From: JAAOII01 sp965207705 | GTDB lineage: Bacteria > Pseudomonadota > Gammaproteobacteria > CBDBNL01 > JAAOII01 | Assembly (NCBI GenBank): GCA_965207705.1 | Contig: OZ242292.1 | Coordinates: forward strand, 558,001 to 622,000 | DNA: 64,000 nucleotides | Reading direction: 5' to 3' | Part shown: piece after piece, positions 62,737 to 64,000 of the stretch | How the letters are laid out: every line of letters starts with the position of its first letter | Numbering within the stretch: position 1 is the first letter of the stretch | Notes under the pieces: generated by a model | Told to the model about the DNA's origin: nothing | Seen by the model: only the letters and a program-made list of their open reading frames with translations | Database searches by the model: none | Program-made: the position numbers and the translations under genes

Positions 62737-64000
62737 TTATAAAAATGAAGAAAAAGATTGCTTAAATTTTTCTGTTTCAACGCTTGTATGTGCCAAAGAT
62801 ACAAAACATGCTTCAAAATCAGATGGAGGTAGATGAATTCCTTCTTTTAACATAGCGTGAAACACCTTTTTGAATAGATCATGCTCCATATTCTGCGCCT
62901 CCAACATATTACATGGTGGCTTATCCAACCCATAGTATATGCCTATCATGCCACCCAATGATTGAGCGCATACTTTGAGACCTTTATCCTTGGCGGTTTG
63001 GTGAACCGCATCAACTATTGCGTTAGATGACTGTTGCAATGTTTGATACGCGTCATCTCCATTGTTGTTGCTATAATTGTCTAATTGGTTTAATGTATGC
63101 AAGCCAAGGGTTACCACCAATGGGTTGCCTGACAGGGTTCCTGCTTGATATACTGAGCCAATAGGGGCGAGATGTTGCATTATATCCTTTCTGCCACCAA
63201 ATGCCCCCACAGGCAATCCGCCACCTATAACCTTGCCTAAACATACTAAATCAGGGACTATGCCATAGTGCTCTTGCGCGCCACCACGCGCTACACGAAA
63301 ACCACTCATAACCTCATCAAAAATAAGCACAACTCCGTGCTTATCGCAGAGTTTACGAATTTGCTGCAGGAACTCTTTATCAGCAGGAATGAAGTTCATA
63401 TTGCCTGCAATTGGTTCTATTATTAGCGCGGATGTGCTATCGCCGCTGGTTTTGAAGTATTCTTCCAGTCCATCGCTATCATTGAATTCAAGGTTTATGG
63501 TATCCTTGACTATTTCGGCAGGAACACCAGGAGAACTAGGGGAAGACATGGATAAGACGCCTGAGCCGGCCTGAGCCAACAAACAATCACTATGCCCGTG
63601 ATAACAACCATTAAACTTTACCAGTTTATTACGCCCAGTATATCCTCGCGCTAAACGGATAGCGCTCATTGTTGCTTCGGTGCCTGAATTTACCATGCGC
63701 AGCAATTCAATTGCTGGCATCATTGACTTTATTTTCTCTGCTATCTCAACCTCAAGATAGGTTGCGGCTCCGTAGCTGAGCCCTTTGAGTGCTTGCTCAT
63801 GAGCAAGCGCAGCAGCGTCTTCGTTGCCATGCCCTAAAATCATCGCACCCCACGAGCAAATCATATCCACATAGCCCTTCCCTTGTGTGTCAAATAGATA
63901 GGCACCTTTTGCTCTATCAATAAAAACAGGGTCTCCTCCCACGGACTTGAAAGAACGCACTGGAGAATTAACTCCACCAGGGATTGATTGTTTGGCTTGT
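62737..64000 (-). CDS. hemL: Glutamate-1-semialdehyde 2,1-aminomutase (5' end cut off)
   Basis: C5-pathway enzyme making 5-aminolevulinate for haem. The frame continues past 63960 to the window edge with QAKQSIPGGVNSPV, the usual HemL N-terminus, so only a few codons are missing. The GTG at 63960 is internal. CSWGAMILGHGNEDA, RMVNSGTEATMSAIRLARG, NGCYHGHSDCLL, LIFDEVMSGFRVA and the PLP Lys in LGKVIGGGLPVGAFGGR are present. Confidence 0.97.
   Translation of the reverse strand, partial: QAKQSIPGGVNSPVRSFKSVGGDPVFIDRAKGAYLFDTQGKGYVDMICSWGAMILGHGNEDAAALAHEQALKGLSYGAATYLEVEIAEKIKSMMPAIELLRMVNSGTEATMSAIRLARGYTGRNKLVKFNGCYHGHSDCLLAQAGSGVLSMSSPSSPGVPAEIVKDTINLEFNDSDGLEEYFKTSGDSTSALIIEPIAGNMNFIPADKEFLQQIRKLCDKHGVVLIFDEVMSGFRVARGGAQEHYGIVPDLVCLGKVIGGGLPVGAFGGRKDIMQHLAPIGSVYQAGTLSGNPLVVTLGLHTLNQLDNYSNNNGDDAYQTLQQSSNAIVDAVHQTAKDKGLKVCAQSLGGMIGIYYGLDKPPCNMLEAQNMEHDLFKKVFHAMLKEGIHLPPSDFEACFVSLAHTSVETEKFKQSFSSFL

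Noticed and set aside
63958..63960. GTG as the hemL start codon
   Set aside because: The frame continues to the edge with the conserved PGGVNSPV segment, so the true start is outside the window.

Overview
The window looks like a chromosomal segment of an AT-rich, probably uncultivated gammaproteobacterium. The evidence is a 16S rRNA gene with gammaproteobacterial signatures, the ygfB-pepP-ubiH gene order, DUF971, and genes for EF-P, HemL and type 1 PilD. No transposase, integrase, phage gene or CRISPR array was seen. The taxon cannot be named from the sequence alone. A GT10 fucosyltransferase, large secreted repeat proteins and an isolated 16S gene with an AT-rich insertion would fit a host-associated or streamlined lineage, but that is inference.

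Layout. (1) 1-7023, minus strand: housekeeping run tRNA-Phe, FKBP lipoprotein, TonB-like protein, ygfB, pepP, ubiH, efp, gshB and hisH (cut by the window edge). (2) 7162-22944, all plus strand: an accessory catabolic block with NTF2/SnoaL-fold proteins, a solute-binding protein, a double cupin, a MetE-like zinc methyltransferase, an alpha/beta hydrolase, a 1085-residue repeat lipoprotein, a small secreted protein, two divergent M19 dipeptidase-like proteins, and a CUT1-type ABC transporter (two permeases and an ATPase). (3) 22960-27345: three clusters of a GC-rich palindromic dispersed repeat, one with a 54/55-bp tandem array, surrounding an unrecognised secreted low-complexity protein, rluC and ffh. 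(4) 27352-42826: GT10 glycosyltransferase, coaE, pilD, galU, smc, mutS, folM-like, glutamine amidotransferase, pyrF, bolA, ilvE, argG and pgsA. (5) 42847-48836: a consensus promoter, a 52-codon leader ORF ending in a run of leucine codons, leuA, a HolD-like gene, DUF971, rsmI, a Gfo/Idh/MocA oxidoreductase and aroC. (6) 48862-60653: a TRAP binding protein, then a ureide island: allantoin/hydantoin racemase and a Liv-type ABC transporter on the minus strand, and allantoicase, a CitE-like DUF6986 protein, PuuE allantoinase and a PucG-like aminotransferase on the plus strand. (7) 60801-62624: a solitary 16S rRNA gene with its own processing stem, no tRNA or 23S behind it, and a roughly 55-nt AT-rich hairpin inserted in helix 26. 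(8) hemL, cut by the right edge.

How it works together. The ureide island reads as a racemise, import and degrade module: allantoin to allantoate (PuuE), allantoate to ureidoglycolate plus urea (allantoicase), with glyoxylate disposed of by the aminotransferase and perhaps the CitE-like protein. No ureidoglycolate lyase or urease is present here. The plus-strand block at 7-23 kb looks like an uptake and degradation module for an unidentified small molecule, and I know of no characterised pathway with this gene set. The strongest candidates for something undescribed are the isolated, expanded 16S gene, the catabolic block with its metal-ligand-depleted M19 pair, and the palindromic repeat family with the orphan secreted protein between its copies.
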